Origin: Atkinsonella hypoxylon
Taxonomy: Eukaryota; Ascomycota; Sordariomycetes; Hypocreales; Clavicipitaceae
DNA: 64,000 bases
NCBI GenBank assembly: GCA_000729835.1
Contig: JFHB01000001.1
Coordinates: forward strand, 1-64,000
Direction: 5' to 3'
Every line of letters starts with the position of its first letter. Within the stretch, counting starts at the first letter, position 1. Under the pieces are notes generated by a model. The model worked only from the letters and a program-made list of their open reading frames with translations. It ran no database searches and was not told the origin of the DNA. The translations under genes and the position numbers were made by a program. This document shows positions 36,201 to 49,112 of the stretch, one piece after another.

Positions 36201-39200
36201 TCCCTTTGAAAGCGTGAAGGCACTAATTTAGCTCTTAAGCCCACCCCAGTACTGTACATGGCGATTCTGCATGTAACAAGCATAGATCATTGGGATCTCT
36301 TGTTGACCTTTGTCCATCCGATAACCAGATACTCGGAGCTAGGTTTTACAAATGTGTGTAAAGAAGTCCTGTTATCAGCACTAGTTGATTGGCCTTAAGG
36401 TTGCTGATTTCGCGCACTCAAAAGGCGGTCACTCAAGATGAGGAAAACTCAGAACCTGCATAGATCATTTGCACCCACTGCACTGCACGACTTCAGCGAG
36501 AAACTTAATACTCCAACAGATGTTTAAACAAAGGTAGGAGAATTTACATCGGTTTTCTAGAGACGGCAAATCCCTAGCCAGCTGTCTTTTTACATTGAGA
36601 TATGACGACTTCCCAATTAACACTAAATAACCTTTTCCGTAGCTTGGTATTATAGCTATAAAATACTGTTAATCCTTAGCTCACCTTGCTTCTTACTCAA
36701 GCATTCATTTTAAGAGTGATTATTTTAGTTGAAAAAAAAAAATTTTCTGGCATTATTGCAATGGTGTACCGTGGGCTATAATGTCTCGCATTAGCAGGCC
36801 GGCGCCTGATGCCTCTCGTAAGTCAGCTCCACCAGTATTATTGCTATCATGCTATAACCTCATTCTGCCGTCCCAGTATGATTCAAGGAAACTCACTCAT
36901 ACCTTCAGAGAAAAGTGGCAAGGATATACGAAATAAGCTCTCTACCCAATGCGGACAGACGCACATACGCCTTCCGTTCATCCGTGGCTCGAGACCTGTT
37001 CTGGATGATATTGGTTGTCGTAAAACTAGCTCGTTAAGCACCATGTACAGCAGTAACCTCCTCCGAGCCCTATTGCCAAATCTCGGCGAAATTTAGCAAC
37101 CAGACTGAGGATGTCACTGGATGAGATGCTGATCGACGGCGAACTGCTCGGGAAGGTGACACCCTTTTTTCGTGAACAGTTCTAGATGCGTTGAGTATCG
37201 TTCGTTGGAGGAAGCAGCTGGTTTTTACCTGGTTTGGCATCCAACTGTGGTTGTGTTCACTTTCGGCGTTGTTAGCCAATTGAATAATACGATTCAGCCA
37301 GTACTTCAGTTTATATGGAAAACGCCTAAAGAGGCAAGTATTCATATGTTGCTTACTTGTAGGTACGTACATCGAGATTAGCAGTTGGAGTGGAGTCACG
37401 GGGCGATTTTACGTAAACAGCGGGCAAAAATGGAGCCTTCGATTATGTATTGCCCTTTCGCCACCAATGGCCACCGCGCACGTAATCGAAGCCCGATTTT
37501 GATAAAAAAAATAAAATAAAATAAAAATTATGCTCTAAGCCAGGAAAAAAAAAAAAGACTCTGCAGTTCTACACGCTCTGAATGTATTTCACCAAATGGT
37601 GCAGGCGCAAGGGTATTGATTCAATCCAACCCGGTTCATTTCGACCCCCTTGGGATTACGTAGAATACGTGGAACGGAAGCCCGTGAATACGCAACTGGA
37701 ATAAAGTGGTACGGGAACTTTGTAACCAGGTCACTCCAATCGTGTTATCTGCAGGGATGTTTGCCAGGGAGACTTGACACCACACCAAGATTACACATGG
37801 CTTAAAGTACTGGATGACCTGTACATCAGCATTCTCCACTCTAAGTCAACGTCAACGGGCCAGCGGGACGCTGAACACCCCGTTTGTAACCTTTTTCGGC
37901 ATCCAAGGAGATAGCCGGAGCGGCTAAAATGTGACATTGGTTGTGGCGTGGTCACGCCCAACTTTTGTGCAACAAGGAGAGCTTCTCATCAAGGTTGCGG
38001 TTGAAGGCGGTTCTGACAAAGTTTTGTTGAAGATAGGGGCCTCGCTGGTGGACGGTCTCGAAAGGATACATAATGCAGCCATAGATTTTGAATCATGTCT
38101 TGATTATGGTGCGAGCGAGTAGAATGTATGTAAAAGTACGTATTGCTGCATGTGGGTGCGACTCCAAGTACCCTTATAGCACGACAACGTTGCAGCACAA
38201 GTACCAAACAGTTGGTAGGGGTGGTTTGCGCTAATGATGGAAAATTCCAGTTGCGGGCTTGACGGCTCTGGAATACATGGATGTTTCCAAAAGTTGTAAA
38301 CACCGGCTCTTCTCTATCCACGGTCTCTAGTTACATCCGAGTTGAGGCACTTGCTGGTTGGCTTCCGCGCCGAAAAAGAACCTTTCTATGCTTATTCACC
38401 TTGGAGAAATTGCCTTGTCATCAGAGCCAATTTAGCGCCCGTTTTCTGATATTAGAGCCTCTAATTGACCCGAAAGCCGATTGGCTACGGTGTGGGCCGC
38501 TTCGTTTAAACTTCCGTCAACACAAGCTACTGTACGGAATAGGTGCGGTGATGTTACCATTCCCTTACAGAACCTATATTTGGTCATGACGTGTCACATG
38601 TGGATTTAATCCGGCCGATAAAGCAAAATAAGTCCACGACATTATCTCCCTTCTCGCTGGGACTCGCCCAGAAGAAGGCATGAGCAGAGCGCGCAGGGTA
38701 GCGCGACTAGGTTGAAGAGCATACAAGCTTACAGTCATTCTTCGGACCTCATATACTCGCAATCAGATCCATTTCAGTCCTAGTCCTGTCAGAATGGCCC
38801 TGGCTTCTCCTTCACTGACGGCCATGCCTCGAGAAGGCTATCCCATCACTAACCCCCCCATTAGGGCTTTAGGAGGCATGCCTAAACCGGAGAGATCGAG
38901 CCAGCGTTGCATCCACCAAATAAATGTCCACGCCCTGGGCTTCAACAAGTTTGCATTATTATAAATCCACTTTTTTACTGTAAGTTTAGACCGTTACGCA
39001 TACGAACCTACCTGGGCCTTGTCAGCATGACTTGGCGGGCAGTTTGCCAAGAAGCCTCATGCTCGCGTGGGAACCACGTATGTATTATGTAAAGGAGTCT
39101 AAGGATGAAATTGTAATCCAGATCACCATATTTATCGGAGTACTGCCAAGATTGGATGAGCGAAAGAGAACTCTTCTCACTCACATGTTGATCCTGCTCC

Positions 39201-40618
39201 TAATATCTAGTGCTTCTTTCCACTAATGTCTAACAAGTCCAATGACTTTGAGATACTTTTCGAGACATGAACAATTTCACCTTACCAGACCCAAATGCCA
39301 TCATCATGTCCCAGCGCCTGAACTGCCGCTCCCCAGTTCCAGATCCAACCCCCTTGTCAAAACGTGCTCAGGAGTCAGGCTCATCAACTCGCGCAATTCT
39401 TTTATCCGGATGAGTCCTCCCTCTACATAGGGCAGATCCCTTCAAACATGGGGTATTGCAGGTAGTACGCCCGGAAAGCCCACCCCCCAAGCATCAGGCC
39501 ACTCAACAACTGATGCGTGTCCTCCAGCAGCTTCGCATTCCCTACATTGCTTACCAGGGCATAGGCCGCCCACAAGCACTGGCCGCGCGGGTGGCAGATT
39601 ACACAACTGGTCCTGCCGTCACCCCCTTGACTGGGACACAAGCGAAACCCGGGGTTCCAAGCATGTACTAGGCATACGCAAATTCTCTCGGTGAATCGGT
39701 GCGATTGTTACCTCGTTGGCAATCACGACTCCAAGCTCTCTGGATCAGCAGTTTGCTTCTGACTTGCTGCTCGCTCTTGCAGCTCTTGCAGCTCTTGCAC
39801 GAAAATTTCTCGAGGAACTATTCTCAAGCCAGCCCCGTAATTCGAGTGGGTTGGGGGTTGCCCCTTTGCAACTCCAGAGTGAACCATCACAACCACGTCA
39901 ATACAGTATGACGTATGTACTCCTTGGAAAATCAGCGCCGTCAGCTCAACTCCTTTCCTAGAAGTCTGTTCTCTGTGCGCAAAGTTGTTCTACAAGCGCC
40001 GCATCGTTACATAAGTCGCCGACAATGCAATACCTCACAGCATTTACCTACCCTTGGCACTCAGTAAAATTACAGTGGATATAATCCTTATAACAAAACA
40101 AAATTACTTCAGTAGCTTTATGCGCCATATCATCTGGTCTGCGCATGGTACCACTTTTGAAATGACTCTCCGTACTGAAGTACAGTATATCACTACAACG
40201 GTGCCCAAAGCACTCCGATACGCGACAGGGACAGGGAGTCCTCTAGCTGCTGTCGGCAGTCGCCTGGGTGGTGATGCCAGAGCAAACTCAATATTTCATC
40301 CCTCTGACCATTATCATGAAGCGACAGCCAAGTCGTGACCCCTACTTCATGGCCGTAGAAAGAAATCTTGAATGGCAGGGGTTAATTCAACGGATTCCAA
40401 GGCAGCTTTTTTGTACATCAGATCAACAAGTACTTCTTATGTGGAATCTGTCTGTGGACCCAAGTCCCCCCATTACCTACTAATTTTATTGGCGAATAAG
40501 CTAGTTCGTGACCTAGATGTCGTCTTATGAACACCCAGAGGGGTAGCAGGTACTTGCGGTGCTAGTAGCTTGTTGTTTTGCTAGTCATAGCAGAGTTGAT
40601 CGCTTGATGAGAAAGAAA
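33241..40618. other. Gene-poor stretch without a recognisable gene
   Basis: More than 7 kb with balanced to mildly AT-rich composition. It has only short frames (at most 120 codons, 33,468-33,830 on the minus strand), none with a domain I recognise. Small items are the 10-bp tandem repeat at 33,595-33,634 and A-rich runs at 36,732-36,741, 37,503-37,529 and 37,543-37,555. The texture suggests old degraded genes or transposons, for example frames around 35,500-35,850 (-) and 36,809-37,400, but I could not name any. Confidence 0.5.
33595..33634. repeat. 10-bp tandem repeat, four units
   Basis: GATAGAGGTG is repeated four times, the last unit with one change (GATAGATGTG), then a G run. Confidence 0.9.
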
Positions 40619-40780
40619 GCATCGTGCTCCAACCCCGTTTCTGCTGGAAACAACTAGCGTGTTCATGCTTGCAAGGCAGCCTAATATTGTTATTAAGAGG
40701 TCTGTGTCTATGATTGTTCTGTATTATCAGAGCTTACAACGCGTATGGCTGTCACCAAAAACCGGATTGCCGCGTGATGG
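40619..40780. mobile_element. Degraded MITE, second copy of the element at 57,386-57,558
   Basis: The right arm (GTCACCAAAAACCGGATTGC and on to GATGG, 40,751-40,780, then TA) closely matches the right arm at 57,529-57,558. The left arm (CATCGTGCTCCAACCCCGTT, from 40,620) matches the left arm there and is a degenerate inverse of the right one. Spacing is similar (about 160 against 173 bp). No coding capacity. Confidence 0.55.
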
Positions 40781-40782
40781 TA

Positions 40783-42267
40783 CTTGAGAATGGTATATCG
40801 CTCGAGGGGACTGACTGTGGCGAAATTCGAGAAAAACAGACAAGTGCTTTGTCTGATCAGATACAAGACGCTGGTATCCACTTCATCTTCACAAATCAGT
40901 TCGCTGTGGTCAAGCAGATGGGCATAAAGTAGGAAGGTGTTGTGATTCTATACATAACACCTGGCAACCTATGCGCCCCGGGCTGGTTCCCGGCAGCATT
41001 CACGGAACTCGTAAACTTTCACAAGATCGACTAAAAACTATCATAGCACTCTGGCAAGGCTGGAATAATCTTGGGCTGTCTTGTGATGATGACGAACAGA
41101 AGACTGTCTCCCGGAGGTCTCTCAACAATGACAGGCTCGTAAACTCCCATAAACCTATGACAATGACGAGCCGTCTTATCATTGGTAACACATTGGTTAT
41201 CCGATGGGGAGCGAAGGGGGTACGCGAGAGGGGATATTGGTAGATGATTGGTCAGGCGCAGCCGGAGGCCATTCCGACCCGTCAGTCCAATCGGGGGTGA
41301 GGCGGTCACTACCCCCGCGGTCTTTGGCACGGGACCAATCTTCAAAGTTGCTTGATGTACGTACAAGGTACATTAAATGAACAAAGCTTGTTGTCGAGGG
41401 TTGCATGGCGCGAAGCTGACTGAGCTGATGATTCGTCTGAAGCTTTGCCTGCGAAATGCCACCTTCTCTTCCAGGGCCGAAGGTCTGTGTCTTGCCGTCT
41501 CTGTCTCTTTTTTTTGGCCGGCTCTGTGGCTCTGTGGCTCTGTTGCTCTGTGACTCTGTTTACCAGGTTGGACTTGGTTGATTACCGTTTGTCTCTGAGC
41601 ATTGCATCCCTGCTTCTCTCCTCGTGGCCAGTCAGTATATGCCTGGGTTGTCTAGGACTTGTAACCGTTTCTGTCTGTCCTGGTTCTGCTGCCCCTCCGA
41701 ACCCCTCCGTCTCAATATGTACAATTCTTAATTTCTCTTGACCTGCAGTCTGCACTCTCCAATTTGCACTTTCACGAGTCGGCATATGCATTGACTCTAC
41801 ATTGGAGACTCGGTTTACTACTCTCAGCAGGCCAGCCGCGTCTCATCCGCTCCGTATTGCCTTGCCTTGCCTTGCCCTTTACCCCTTGGTTATGTTGGGC
41901 CTTATGTTGGGCCTTGCCACGCCGGCGAATCTCGCCTCATCTTGTCTTGACATCGGCAAATTGACATTAGCTGCCTTGTCTCCAATAGGCTACCAATTCA
42001 AAGTGCTGACCTGACCGTGCGTTTCCTATTCTTCACTCATCACCTATCCATAAGCTGGTTCTGCGGCATGTTCACCAAGTTCTACTTCGTCTCCGCTGTT
42101 GCTGTTACTATTGCTGTTGCTGTTGCTGTTACTGTTTCTGTTGCCGTTGCAATCTTCGACCCCGATCCTTCGCTAACTCCTTGTTCAACATTTTAACTAA
42201 GGGCAGACAACGCCGGCCCACTTGGGAGCAAGTCCCGTTAGTTGAGAAGGTGCTTTGATGGAATAAA
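40783..42267. other. Upstream region of the Zn2Cys6 pseudogene
   Basis: No gene recognised. Simple repeats: TCTGTGGCTCTG-type at about 41,518-41,558, CCTTGCCTTGCC at about 41,859-41,876, and GTTGCT triplet-like repeats at 42,095-42,150. Short frames here are low-complexity. Confidence 0.5.
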
Positions 42268-43508
42268 TTGTTGATCAACATGAAATCGTCATATCAGAGA
42301 CTCCTGCCCGGTTCAACAAAACTTGCAGCACAGGACAGTCATGCATCCGTTGCGGGTATTCAAACGTCCCCTCCTACTTGCTCAGTAAACCTGATTGCCT
42401 GCGATCCATGCCGTCGCAAAAAGGCAAAGGTGAGTTGTCAGGTTTTTTTTTTTTTTTTTTTGAACTTTTCCCGATTACCCGACCCTACTATCTGCTGCTT
42501 TTCCTCGAACGTTCTGAGAATCCAACAGCTGCTGCTTGTTCTTTTAGTTAATCTTGCTGTGTTAAGTGCGATGGTCAACGTCCGATATGCGATCGATGCT
42601 CCCGGGGCGGCTCTGAATGCAAGTATGACGCTGATGTCGGCGAGTCTCGGTCTGCTGCCATGAAGAAGAAATATCGCGCGCTGAGCAGGGAATTCCATCG
42701 ACTAACTACCGAAGTTCACCAGCTGAGAAGATTCTATGGCTACATTCGCGCTGCTCCTGAGGAGCAGGCTCATCATGTCTTTATGCAAATACGCGCGAGT
42801 GCTGGCAGTAGTCCTATAGACGTTCTTCGCTCACTTGACAATGCATTTAATGTCACAGAAAGTGACCATAAAGGATCTCTGACCTCGATTGATGATTCGG
42901 TTGAAAATATTATGGAACACACCGAAATGCGAGTGGTAGAGGTCCGAGCTGCTCCATGGACGACCGTAGCCGGTGATCAAGTGGTATCGGAACTCATTAC
43001 GCAGTACTTCACCTTTGACTACCTGTATGTCTTCCCTCCGATCAACAGGCAGGCTTTCCTTCGAGACATGGCATCTGGGAACGTTATGGCAGCAACCAGC
43101 TGCACCCCGTTGCTTGTCAACGCTATTTGCGCTCAGCAATGCGTGAGTATTCATCGAACCTACCTCCGCAGATCAAGTCAGAAACATGTAATGCTTACCA
43201 CAGGCCCAAGCTCCTCTCCCCTCGTGATTATATGGACGATATTCCGCGAGCAGACATGGCCGAACGATTTCTTGAAGAGGCCAACAGTCTTCTGCCAAAT
43301 GACTTTGGCAAGTTGTCATTGCCAGCATGCCAAGCTGCTTGCTTGGTCTTCGCCGCCGCCGCCGCAAGGGACCAGTTGAACAATCTTTCCAACACATAGA
43401 TGCCTACAGCGCCAGAACCTACCAAGTCTCAAACGCTTAGGTTTCACAACGATGTGAGGGATAATGTAAATTGGGCTGTTTACTCGACATTGGCTTCGCA
43501 TTGGTAAA
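42268..43508 (+). pseudogene. Zn2Cys6 transcription factor, truncated and frameshifted
   Basis: Exon 1 (42,268-42,429) and exon 2 (from 42,567), joined across a 137-bp intron, rebuild a complete Zn2Cys6 binuclear cluster: C-DP-C-RRKKAK-C-DGQRPI-C-DR-C-SRGGSE-C. A linker with coiled-coil character follows (about residues 85-110). Then comes the beginning of the fungal-specific regulatory domain (YLYVFPPINRQAFLRDM, PLLVNAICAQQ). At about 43,140 the frame breaks: homologous sequence continues as RADMAERFLEEANSLLP in another frame. A 61-bp intron at the good donor GTGAGT (43,143) gives the wrong frame, and the only in-frame acceptor would make it 29 bp. A second shift near 43,400 leads to FHNDVRDNVNWAVYS, then it ends at about 43,508. 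Intact relatives are roughly twice as long. An unusual splice pattern or an assembly error are alternatives. Confidence 0.65.
42430..42566 (+). other. Intron 1 of the Zn2Cys6 gene
   Basis: GTGAGT donor and TTAAG acceptor, 137 bp, with a run of about 18 T. It lies between the third cysteine's preceding lysine and that cysteine, a common intron position in fungal Zn2Cys6 genes. Confidence 0.8.
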
Positions 43509-46500
43509 TAGCGTTGTTAAATCGGCTCCTTCTTGGTGGTTCAGATTTGGTTGCGTTTGTCTGTGATTGAATAGCATTTCACGGGGGAATGGAGTATAAG
43601 TAATTGGCTTATCAGAACCTTTATGTGCTAGGTAGTGCTGAAATTCTTTCCACTAAACATGAATTTTTCTTACAGCATAAACTACGCATCGCCTTAGATG
43701 CTTTTTGTATTGCAAGCTAATGGAGCAAGTCTCTCTTGCCGCTCTCTTGTTCCGTTTTCTGCAACCTGAAAGAATAGCTTGAAAAGGAAAAACTTCTGGC
43801 CCATGGGACTTTGTCCTAGCGTCGGCATTTTTATACCGTAGTCTACCACCAGGTTGCATACGGCTCAGTATCATCAAATCAATAGCGCCCTGGCCACATT
43901 CTGAAAATGCTGATGCCACGCTTTCCCAATCTTTCTGTTTAGTAAAAGGGTTCGGTTGAGCTTTACAGTTTCCATGACAAGGAGCTATCACCTAGTTTTA
44001 TTATTTCCTCTCCTCTCCCAGTATACGGCCAGCACTGCATTGCCTTTGGCTGTAATCAGCCAGAAATTCTTGACAAACCATTGATAACACCGCATGCGTA
44101 CCGTGAGATGCGGCGGCCATCGGCACCGCATTACAGTGTTGTTACGGGGCAAGGAGCCAGTTCATATATCACCTTTCATGAACGCTTTGCTCCTTTCCAC
44201 GTAATCCTGGTCCTGGTCTAAATGACGTCACTTTTATCGAGTATGGCATGCCTAAAAACATAATCGGGTTCAGTTTGCTTCTTATAAATGGCTGTATACT
44301 GGCTCAACTCATCCTTGGCGCCCATTTTATTTCACTGTTTAGCTCAGGAATTCGGCAGACTCCTTCCACACATGGTCAACAAAGCACTGAGGGAAGGATC
44401 TAGACTTTGTCCTAGACCGACATCGAGACTCGTTCTTCTCTGACTTGCGGTCACATCTTTGTAATTCTGCCGTCTGCCGCACGTGGTATGTTTTACCAAT
44501 AGCAGTGCTCTGAACTCTCAACAGTGGCTTAAGTGAGCACTAACTGCCTCAGCATGGTTTCAGTCAAAGGAGTGCACCTGTCCGGAATCCATTTGAACAC
44601 CGCATAAGACAGCCCATGTTCTTGAATCCTTCCTGTAATGATTATTCGGTATCTATCTCACTGTCTCCTCCAACTCAAGTGGGCGGTTTGGTTCAATGGG
44701 TTGCAGTATAAGTTGCTGCCTAGTCTCATACCCAGTCATCCCCAGTTGATGCTTGTCTTGTTCGAGGCAAAACACGTCGGTATGCCGACATTGGCGAATG
44801 AGGAAAGATTTTTTTTTTAAGACTGCGACTACGCACACATCATCAAAGAACGCCAACCTTGGCTAGGCGTAATCCCTCTCTAGACTGCAACGGTTGCAAT
44901 GAGCCATTCCAAATGTCGGATGGCAATGTCTTCCGGACCTTCACACCTCTGTGTCTGTGGCTTTTGTTGAATTCTCCACTTCACATGACGTCCTTGTTTT
45001 CTTTCCACATGGGACGGGAACATAGGATGTGAAGAATAGCTAAGACGGGATCAGATAGGGTGCGCAACTGCGTCAATGCTACGCGAATATAAGAGTCAAC
45101 TTGGTAGTTGGTATTGGGAGTGGGGGGTTTGATTGGCCGTCGGATCGCTGGAGGAGGGTGATAGATATGCCGACAATTCGAACAGGGCTAGACTCGCCAC
45201 CGCTCCCCTTATATGTCTGGTACGTAAATCAGTTTGCTGCTACGTGAATGATTTTAGTGCCACGTAGATTGGTGGAGGGGCGTTGGCAAAACACTTACCA
45301 GACTAGTCTGAGACCGGAAGGTCGGTGGAGGCATTCGCCCGAATGGCAATGCTCATGATTACATTAATGGAGTGAAGAAAAATGTCCGACTTGGTCCTTT
45401 GACTCTTTTCCGGCAATATACGCCAACTATTGCTGATTGGATTGGTCCTATTATTCCGTTCCGAGGACGCGCGGAGTGAGCCGCCAATCATGAGGCATAA
45501 GGCACAAGGGATTGAACTCTGGATATGGATGCAGCCAGCCTGGTCCAAGCCATGTGGCCTTTAAATGTACCTAAACTCCAGCCTAATAGTGCTGCGCGGG
45601 CGCAAACTATTTAATAACAGCGCTAGTTCACAGCACCCTAACTAATCACTAAGCAGTTTAAGTTACTTATTTACCTGATGTACAGGCCGGCTCTGCACGC
45701 CATTTGCCCTCGCGGAACGTTCCTAGGGTTAAATAAACAACAATATAGTACAGAGGCATATTTTGTCTTGTTACTGATGCGCACTATTCTTGTAAGCACA
45801 GCGGTAATGGCATCCCTGAGTACACTTATCTGTCGCAATATTTAAACCTTTAACCAGGCATCTTCTCAAAAAAAGATTTTCCAACGTGCCTAGATACCCT
45901 AGAGAGGCGTAGGACGGTTGCCTAGCATAACAAACAGGGTTAGAGTGATAGGGGCTCGGATCATAGTAGGAGCGCGCGCCACTAGGGCTCACTAGACCGA
46001 CTTTATCTTTTTTTTTTTTTTGACTACATGGAGCACACTACGAAGTACGTGTGAGAAGAACACCACTATGAGGATACGGAATGGGGACATGACTTCTCGC
46101 CATTGAACAGCGATGGATGGTGATTAAAAGGGAAGAAAAAAAAGGCTCCGGTCAGAAAGCAATAGCCTTCGGCATGATGACGTAAAAAAATGTTATACTA
46201 GCTGTTTTTAATACAATTAAGAGCCTTAGCGCAAGGTGATGTCAAAGGTGTCATCGGCACGGCATCGACAGTGTCTGACATCATCATGACCAGACCATCC
46301 CACCACTCACCCACCATCACATGTGCTCAACGACAGGAACGACGGCAATTTGACGCCATACTGACCTCGTCAATCGGGATTTCATTTCTTGGATCGATCG
46401 AGCTAGCCTTCCCAACTGTAAATAGGCTGTCCAACAACTGCATATATTTCCGTAACTGTCCCCGTTAGCTCTGACAGCCATGTCACGGTTTCTCACAAAT

Positions 46501-46584
46501 TTCACCACAAGTTTTCATTTGCGTACCAGTCCAAAAGATTTACTTGCGTTTTTGAATCTCCTTCAACTGAACCACAAATCCAGA
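43509..46584. other. Intergenic, nothing recognisable
   Basis: About 3 kb without a recognisable gene. The longest frame (43,653-43,991, minus, 112 codons) shows no domain I can name. A 15-base T run lies at about 46,007-46,021. The last 250 bases before SDR-2 are pyrimidine-rich. Confidence 0.5.
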
Positions 46585-47546
46585 ATGGCTAGCACTGAGG
46601 CATTGACAAGAGACGCTCTCTTCAATCTCAAAGGAAGAGTAGCATTGGTCACCGGTTCGTTAAAATTGTCAATGGTTACGATTCAACGCTCTGGACGTAG
46701 AGGAGACAGGACTAGCTGACAAATCTGAACATTTGTGTAGGCGGTGGATCAGGTATTGGCCTCATGGCAACGCAGGCGCTGGCGGCGAACGGTGCCAAGG
46801 TCTACATCACTGGAAGGACCAAGGAGAAGATGGACAAAGTCGTGGCCGAGCATTTTGGCGGTGACGCTGAAAGGGTTATTCCGTTGCAGGCAGATATCAC
46901 GTCTAAAGAAAGTATTCAAACTCTTCTCAAAGAAGTCGAGTCGCGGGAAAAGTGCCTCTGCATTCTCGTCAACAACGCCGGGATTGCGGCCGGTAAAACC
47001 ACCAGTCCCGATGCAAAGTCTGCTAAGGATCTGCAAGCGACCTTATTCAACGACTCTTCGTTTGATACTTGGGTTGATCTGTATCGCACCAATGTTGCAG
47101 CAACATACTTTACGACAGCGGCCTTCCTGCCATTGCTACAGGCATCGTCAGAATTGCACAAAGGCTGGTCAGGGACCGTTATCAATATCTCGTCTATCTC
47201 GGGACTGATCCAGTCGGCTCAAGGTCACTTTGACTACAACTCTTCTAAAGCGGCGGCCGTCCATCTCACACGTATGCTTTCGGCCGAAATTGCAAGAGTT
47301 GGTCTGAAGATTCGCGTCAATGGAATTGCACCCGGCGTCTTCCCGAGTGAGATGACGGCTGGTGAGAGCGATGACAAACAGAAGAGCAGCCTGCCGAAGG
47401 AGCAGTATGTGGGCAAAGTGCCAGCGGCTCGACCTGGCAAGGACGAGGATATGGCACAGGCGATTTTGTTCGCTAGCTGTAATCAGTATCTCAGCGGCGA
47501 CACGATTGTTGTAGATGGGGGATACACTCTTGCGGCTGGAAAGTAG
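46585..47546 (+). CDS. Classical short-chain dehydrogenase/reductase (SDR-2)
   Basis: A 291-residue NAD(P)-dependent oxidoreductase in two exons (46,585-46,654 and 46,741-47,546). All classical SDR marks are intact: TGGGSGIG (23-30) for cofactor binding, NNAG (101-104), a catalytic Ser in INISSISG (171-178), and YNSSK with Tyr189 and Lys193. PG motif IAPGVFPSEM follows, and VVDGGYTLA lies near the C-terminus. ITGRT after beta-2 suggests NADP preference. The subgroup resembles fungal enzymes annotated as 3-oxoacyl-ACP-reductase- or gluconate-dehydrogenase-like; the substrate is unknown. The frame is open upstream to an ATG at 46,480, which would add 35 residues, some of them basic and hydrophobic. 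I prefer 46,585 because it gives normal SDR length, but a mitochondrial leader from the upstream start is possible. Confidence 0.88.
46655..46740 (+). other. Intron of SDR-2
   Basis: An 86-bp GT-AG intron (GTTCGT...TGTGTAG) splits the first glycine codon of TGGGSGIG. SDR-1 has its intron three codons further on in the same motif. Confidence 0.85.
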
Positions 47547-49112
47547 TGGTGTCTGCTATATGGTACGAGTTGACTGCAGCCTTTTTATATGGGAAAGTTA
47601 TGCATAGCATACAGTCCAACCCTTGAAATGCGAATGGTGAATCTATTTCACAACGGGTTGAGACCAAATCAAGGCCATGGTCCAACTCATTTGCGAAATT
47701 TGAGCCGATTCATGCACATTGCTATATGGTTGTCGTGGCAAGTGGTTGCGAACTTGCGATGTATGTTGCCTCCCTCTCGGCTTCCCTGTGAAGATTCTGC
47801 GCCGCTGGGCACATATATGTCTAAAGATCTGTGAAATGTTGTAGGATTGAAGGTACTTGAACGTGTCAATCCTTTTCATGTTCCACGCTAGTATTTGATC
47901 GATGATTTGGCGTATCGTTATACGTGTGCAGGTATCTGTGGTTGGGCATAATGCATTATCTAGATTATACGGAGTAGTTTTAAGCCGAATCCCTTAGCGA
48001 CCTTGCTTACCTAAGCCAGAGTACCCAAATTATTTTTATGTCTAGACATAGTAAGCTACCAGATGTGTTAGCTGCGTTAGGTACTAGGTAGGTACCTAGG
48101 TATATTAGTAGAAGTGCCGGCTGGGGCATTTATTCCCGTGGGTTCAAATCAGCGTACTCGTCCTGTCTATAACTAATTCCCTACTAGGTAGGTACCTTCA
48201 GTACGCAAGGGGTTGAAAAAAACTCACGACCCCTCCCTCGGTCCACTGAGATTAGGTGGCGCAAGGGGTCGTGTAATTTTTCTAGAGGCCTCAATGGGTA
48301 GTTCTCCAGCTTTTCTTGACCAATCAGAAAGCATCAAAATGCAGCCACCCTCACGTTGTCCCTCCGCAGTCTCCATACTATAATCTTATCGCAAACAATA
48401 TTCTAGGCTCACCAGCCAACGCTAAGTCAGACGTGAGGCTTAGCGTGGAGGAGGTGGTCGCCGTTGGAATTTACCCAGACTGCGCAGCGACAGGCGAGCA
48501 TGTAGGTGTCTGGCTTTCTATCAACCTCCTGGAAGTTGGGAACTCGCAGGGTTCAGATGCGGCAATGGCCGTTCTTACTCTACCCTCACTTCCTAGGTCG
48601 GTATCACAGAATATATTTGGCATCAAGATCAGCTCCTATACTATCCTCCTGCCGATCAGGGGCATGATGGACGGGGCTTGGTCAAGATCCTTATCCTTGC
48701 ACCCAATCCCAGGCCGGTGCCTGAGCGACATGCGAGACGGATCCATTCCAGCCCTCCTCTACTCCGTACAGCAATAGTTAACTATTAGACAGCAAGGTAG
48801 TTAGGTCGGATCCACATCCTCCGCCCTCTCATGATATGAAAGCTATACTCCGAAACGGCATGGTCTCGACGAACACGAACAGAGAGACGCAACTGGGCGG
48901 GGCGAAAGCTCGTATCATGGGGAAGAAGTCCGTTTGTAGGGTCATCAACGGTTATGGAGCGGCTCGGGGACGAGAACTCTTTCTTTTTTTTTTCCCATCT
49001 TTTCACCTAAGTATCTCAAGGACGTTCTTTCTAGAGGACGCATTGTCCTTGTCCCTGCTCCCTCCTCGGTTACGCCTTGACTTTTCCTCGATACAGCGTA
49101 TGGTTCACGACG
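47547..49112. other. Intergenic and upstream region of the GH55 gene
   Basis: No recognised gene. It includes repeated GGTAGGTACCT motifs (about 48,088-48,103 and 48,187-48,196) and an inverted repeat at 48,214-48,282. An open frame of 153 codons at 48,316-48,777 has no recognisable domain and lacks support. A T-rich tract (48,981-48,995) lies shortly upstream of the GH55 start. Confidence 0.5.
48214..48282. repeat. Imperfect inverted repeat (hairpin)
   Basis: Arms of about 19 bases (TGAAAAAAACTCACGACCCC and GGGGTCGTGTAATTTTTC) surround a 31-base loop. The 9-base direct repeat GCAAGGGGT also lies on both sides of the left arm and at the right arm. It could be a tiny MITE remnant or an RNA hairpin. 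Confidence 0.7.

Noticed and set aside
48316..48777. 153-codon open frame upstream of the glucanase gene
   Set aside because: No domain, no family resemblance, no splice context; balanced-composition DNA can give a frame of this length by chance.
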